Source of the DNA: VRUE01 sp963745915
GTDB taxonomy: Bacteria; Actinomycetota; Thermoleophilia; Solirubrobacterales; 70-9
Direction of reading: 5' to 3'
Assembly (NCBI GenBank): GCA_963745915.1
Contig: CAVUZA010000002.1
Span: 372,001 to 436,000 of the forward strand
Length of the DNA stretch: 64,000 bases
A program made the translations under genes and the position numbers. This document shows positions 61,716 through 64,000 of this stretch, piece after piece. Position 1 is the first letter of the stretch. Every line of letters starts with the position of its first letter. The notes under the pieces are model-generated. The model did no database searches. It saw only the letters and a list, made by a program, of their open reading frames with translations, and was not told where the DNA came from.

Positions 61716-62397
61716 GTTCGCGAAGTTCACGATGTTCAAGATCGATCCCGCCTGGCGCCGCCGCGACGAGGAGTTGAGGGCCGCCGACAAGCAGGAGTTC
61801 CTCGCCGCCTGCGACGACTTCGCGCTCGACCGCTCATTGCGCGCATACTCGACTATCGGCACGCGCGGCGACGTCGACCTCGTCCTCCTCGCCCAGAGCG
61901 CCAACCTCGAGGACCTGCACACCTTCCACGTCGTGCTCGGCCAGAGCGGCCTGGCCAAGTGGGCCGAGACGCCCCACTCCTTCCTCTCGATGACCAAGCG
62001 CTCGCCCTACTCCGAGGAGCAGGCGCGGCCGGAGATCTGCGTCAGCGAGCGCCGCTACCTCTTCCTCTACCCGATGGTCAAGCAGCGCCGCTGGTACGGG
62101 CTGCCGGCCGAGGAGCGGGCCCGGATCATGAAAAGCCACATCGAGGTCGGCCGCCGCTACCCGGAGATCACGATCAACACCTCCTACTCCTTCGGCCTCG
62201 ACGACCAGGAGTTCGTCGTCGCCTTCGAGGGCGACGACCCCGGCATGTTCCTCGACCTGGTGCAGGAGCTGCGCCCGACCGAGTCGAGCGAGTTCACCGA
62301 GCGCGAGACCCCGATCTTCACCTGCGTGGCGCTCTCGCTGCGCAAGGCGCTCGACGCGCTCGACGGCACGCCGAGCGCCGTCGCCGCCGGAGCATGA
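61702..62397 (+). CDS. hemQ: HemQ coproheme decarboxylase (chlorite dismutase family)
   Basis: Last enzyme of the coproporphyrin-dependent heme route used by actinobacteria and firmicutes. 231 residues. MADRTFAKFTMFKIDPAWRR start, RRYLFLYPMVKQRRWYGLP substrate loop, RIMKSHIEVGRRYPEITINT with the axial His, and SFGLDDQEFVVAFEGDDPGM, all typical. ATG 61702 is chosen because it gives this start and has TATCGT 7 nt upstream. Followed by an ATGA overlap with a small CxxC protein gene and then fprA, which may supply electrons, so a redox or heme operon is likely. Confidence 0.94.
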   Translation: MADRTFAKFTMFKIDPAWRRRDEELRAADKQEFLAACDDFALDRSLRAYSTIGTRGDVDLVLLAQSANLEDLHTFHVVLGQSGLAKWAETPHSFLSMTKRSPYSEEQARPEICVSERRYLFLYPMVKQRRWYGLPAEERARIMKSHIEVGRRYPEITINTSYSFGLDDQEFVVAFEGDDPGMFLDLVQELRPTESSEFTERETPIFTCVALSLRKALDALDGTPSAVAAGA

Positions 62398-62933
62398 GCG
62401 CGCCGAGCCTGAGCTACGCCATCGACGAGCACGACCGCCTGGTCCGCGTCGACGGCGGCTACTACGAGTTCGCCGCCGAGAACGGCTGGCCGGAGGCGGC
62501 GACCAGCCTCGGCCGCTCGCTCTGGGACTACGTCGCCGGCGAGGAGATGCGGAAGCTGCAGCGGCTGCTGATCCGCCGCCTGCGCGAGGGGGCGGGGACG
62601 GTCGAGCTCCCCTTCCGCTGCGACGGCCCCGGGGTGCGGCGCGAGATGCAGATCCGGATCGCCGCCCGGCCCGGCGGCCGCGCCGTCCTCTTCTCGGCCC
62701 GGCTGCTGGCGGCGCAGGAGCGCGAGCGGCCCCAGCCGCTGCTCGACCCGGCGGCCCCGCGCGGCGCCGACATGCTCGAGATGTGCGGCTGGTGCGACCG
62801 CTTCCGGGTCGGCGGCAAGTGGGTCGAGGTCGAGGAGGCGGCGCGGCTGCTCGGGCTCTTCGACCGCGCCGAGCTGCCCACCCTCACCCACGGCATCTGC
62901 CCCGAGTGCAACGACCTGCTGCTCGCCGCGTAG
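62394..62933 (+). CDS. Small PAS-like protein with CxxC pair
   Basis: 179 residues, overlapping hemQ (ATGA). The N-terminal part (SYAIDEHDRLVRVDGGYYEF, SLWDYVAGEEMRKLQRLLIR) looks like a PAS domain. The C-terminus has MLEMCGWCDRFRVGGKWVEV and HGICPECNDLLLA, two CxxC pairs that could bind zinc or a metal center. This type is common near signalling genes in Proteobacteria; here it sits with heme genes. Possibly a redox- or heme-linked sensor; not shown. Confidence 0.8.
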   Translation: MSAPSLSYAIDEHDRLVRVDGGYYEFAAENGWPEAATSLGRSLWDYVAGEEMRKLQRLLIRRLREGAGTVELPFRCDGPGVRREMQIRIAARPGGRAVLFSARLLAAQERERPQPLLDPAAPRGADMLEMCGWCDRFRVGGKWVEVEEAARLLGLFDRAELPTLTHGICPECNDLLLAA

Positions 62934-62977
62934 GCGGGCACCGGCCCGAGTCCCCTATTCTTCCCCGCTCAACCCAC

Positions 62978-63030
62978 CCGAACTGCATCAAATTCCAGCT
63001 CTGCTGGAGCTGGAATTTGATGCAGTTCGG
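62978..63030. repeat. Dispersed palindrome copy 2, 24-bp perfect arms
   Basis: Arms 62978-63001 and 63007-63030 are perfect around TGCTG and identical to the copy at 29138-29190. It sits between the CxxC gene and fprA, 12 nt before the fprA start. The 5-nt loops differ; copy 1 read on the other strand would give TGCCG, one base from TGCTG. Confidence 0.92.
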
Positions 63031-63042
63031 GGTCTAGAGCCC

Positions 63043-64000
63043 ATGAGCAAGATCGGAACCGAAGAGACCCCCCTGCGCGTCGCCATCGTCGGCGCCGGCC
63101 CCTCGGGCTTCTACGCCGCCGAGCACATCCTCAAGGACGGCGACCTGCACGCCCAGGTCGACCTCTTCGACCGCCTGCCGACGCCCTTCGGCCTGGTCCG
63201 CGGCGGCGTCGCCCCCGACCACCCGAAGATCAAGTCGGTGATCCGCGTCTACGAGAAGACCGCGGCGCGCGAGGGCTTCCGCTTCTTCGGCAACGTCAAG
63301 GTCGGCCACGACATCGAGGTCGAGGAGCTGGAGCGGCTCTACCACGCGATCGTTTTCACGGTCGGCTGCGAGACCGACCGCCAGCTCGGCATCCCCGGCG
63401 AAGAGCTGCCCGGCAGCCACGCCGCCACCGCCTTCGTCGGCTGGTACAACGCCCACCCCGACTACTGCGACGACGAGTGGGACCTCTCCTGCGAGCGCGC
63501 CGTGGTGATCGGCAACGGCAACGTGGCGATGGACGTCGCCCGGATGCTGGCCCTGACCGACCACGAGCTGCGCCAGACCGACACCGCCGACCACGCGATC
63601 GAGGCGCTCGACCGCAAGGGCATCCGTGAGATCGTCGTCCTCGGCCGCCGCGGGCCGGCGCAGGCGGCCTTCACCAACCCCGAGATCAAGGAGCTGGGCG
63701 AGCTCGAGGACGCCGACGTGGTCGTCGACCCGGCCGAGGTCGAGCTCGACCCGGCCAGCGCCGCCTTCGTCGAATCCGACGAGGCCGACAAGACGACAAA
63801 GGTCAACGTCGAGACCCTGCGCGAGTTCTCCCAGCGCCAGCCGGAGGGAAAGAAGCAGCGGATCGTGCTGCGCTTCCTCGCCTCGCCGGTGGAGATCAAG
63901 GGCGAGGGCAGGGTCGAGTCGATCGTCGTCGGGCGCAACGAGCTGGTCGAGGAGGACGGCGCCCTGCGCGCCCGCGACAGCGGCGAGCGCGAAGAGCTCG
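63043..64000 (+). CDS. fprA: FprA-type ferredoxin/adrenodoxin NADP+ reductase, C-terminus beyond window
   Basis: Flavoprotein moving electrons between NADPH and ferredoxin, for P450s or heme-related enzymes. ATG 63043, MSKIGTEETPLRVAIVGAGP, FAD motif VAIVGAGPSGFYAAEHIL, DRLPTPFGLVRGGVAPDHPK (family signature), FTVGCETDRQLGIPGEELPG, and NADPH motif VVIGNGNVAMDVARMLALTD. 319 codons are present of about 450-460. The frame is still open at the window end. Confidence 0.95.
   Translation, partial: MSKIGTEETPLRVAIVGAGPSGFYAAEHILKDGDLHAQVDLFDRLPTPFGLVRGGVAPDHPKIKSVIRVYEKTAAREGFRFFGNVKVGHDIEVEELERLYHAIVFTVGCETDRQLGIPGEELPGSHAATAFVGWYNAHPDYCDDEWDLSCERAVVIGNGNVAMDVARMLALTDHELRQTDTADHAIEALDRKGIREIVVLGRRGPAQAAFTNPEIKELGELEDADVVVDPAEVELDPASAAFVESDEADKTTKVNVETLREFSQRQPEGKKQRIVLRFLASPVEIKGEGRVESIVVGRNELVEEDGALRARDSGEREEL

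Overview
The window comes from a very GC-rich actinobacterium-like genome, most plausibly class Thermoleophilia (order Solirubrobacterales). The evidence is the actinobacterial mIHF-type nucleoid protein, HemQ and FprA homologues, a YrbE/Mkl-type transporter, and several large secreted proteins of a style common in that class. This placement is inferred from gene style, not from a marker tree. No rRNA, tRNA or CRISPR array was recognised.

Layout. 1-4.05 kb: 3' part missing typA, a cold-shock protein, a frame-broken lipoprotein gene, and an acyl-CoA dehydrogenase behind a TetR-type palindrome. 4.07-10.7 kb: recD2 helicase, an acidic small protein, a secreted subtilase-like protease, a TVP38-type membrane protein, a cupin and a Bcp peroxiredoxin. 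10.7-13.9 kb: cation exchanger, lipoprotein, PPK2 kinase. 13.9-18.4 kb: MoxR ATPase, VWA protein and a PAS-GAF-GGDEF-EAL protein in one run. 18.4-22.5 kb: an ABC importer of ThiY/SsuA type, divergent from a TauE-type exporter and an Rrf2-like regulator without cysteines. 22.5-27.5 kb: DUF4389 protein, AlkA-like glycosylase, then a divergent pair of a long GNAT-fold acyltransferase and an alpha-oxoamine synthase resembling serine palmitoyltransferase, then mIHF. 27.5-32.5 kb: a minus-strand operon with two YrbE permeases, an Mkl ATPase, a thioredoxin-fold protein and a B3/4-domain protein. 32.5-40.4 kb: lipoprotein, acidic protein, PQQ-type sugar dehydrogenase, aldehyde dehydrogenase (frameshifted) and metH.

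40.4-55.5 kb is an accessory island of visibly lower GC. It starts with a small lipoprotein, then a nest of insertion sequences (IS3 scrap, deleted IS21, intact-looking IS110, complete IS1380 with a 4-bp duplication), then a minus-strand operon of a collagen-like protein, a 1810-residue beta-propeller protein and a 917-residue secreted protein driven by a near-consensus promoter, and one more small secreted protein. 55.6-64 kb returns to high GC: two tandem paralogous winged-helix regulators, a glycosyltransferase fused to a flippase-like membrane domain, an alkaline-phosphatase-like membrane protein, hemQ, a small CxxC protein and the start of fprA.

Recurring themes: many genes appear leaderless, with a TANNNT box 7-9 nt before the start codon, and three divergent pairs are packed this way (two with overlapping boxes). 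Long intergenic palindromes recur, one of them in two copies with identical 24-bp arms. Several otherwise conserved genes carry single-base frameshifts, which look more like sequence or assembly errors than decay.
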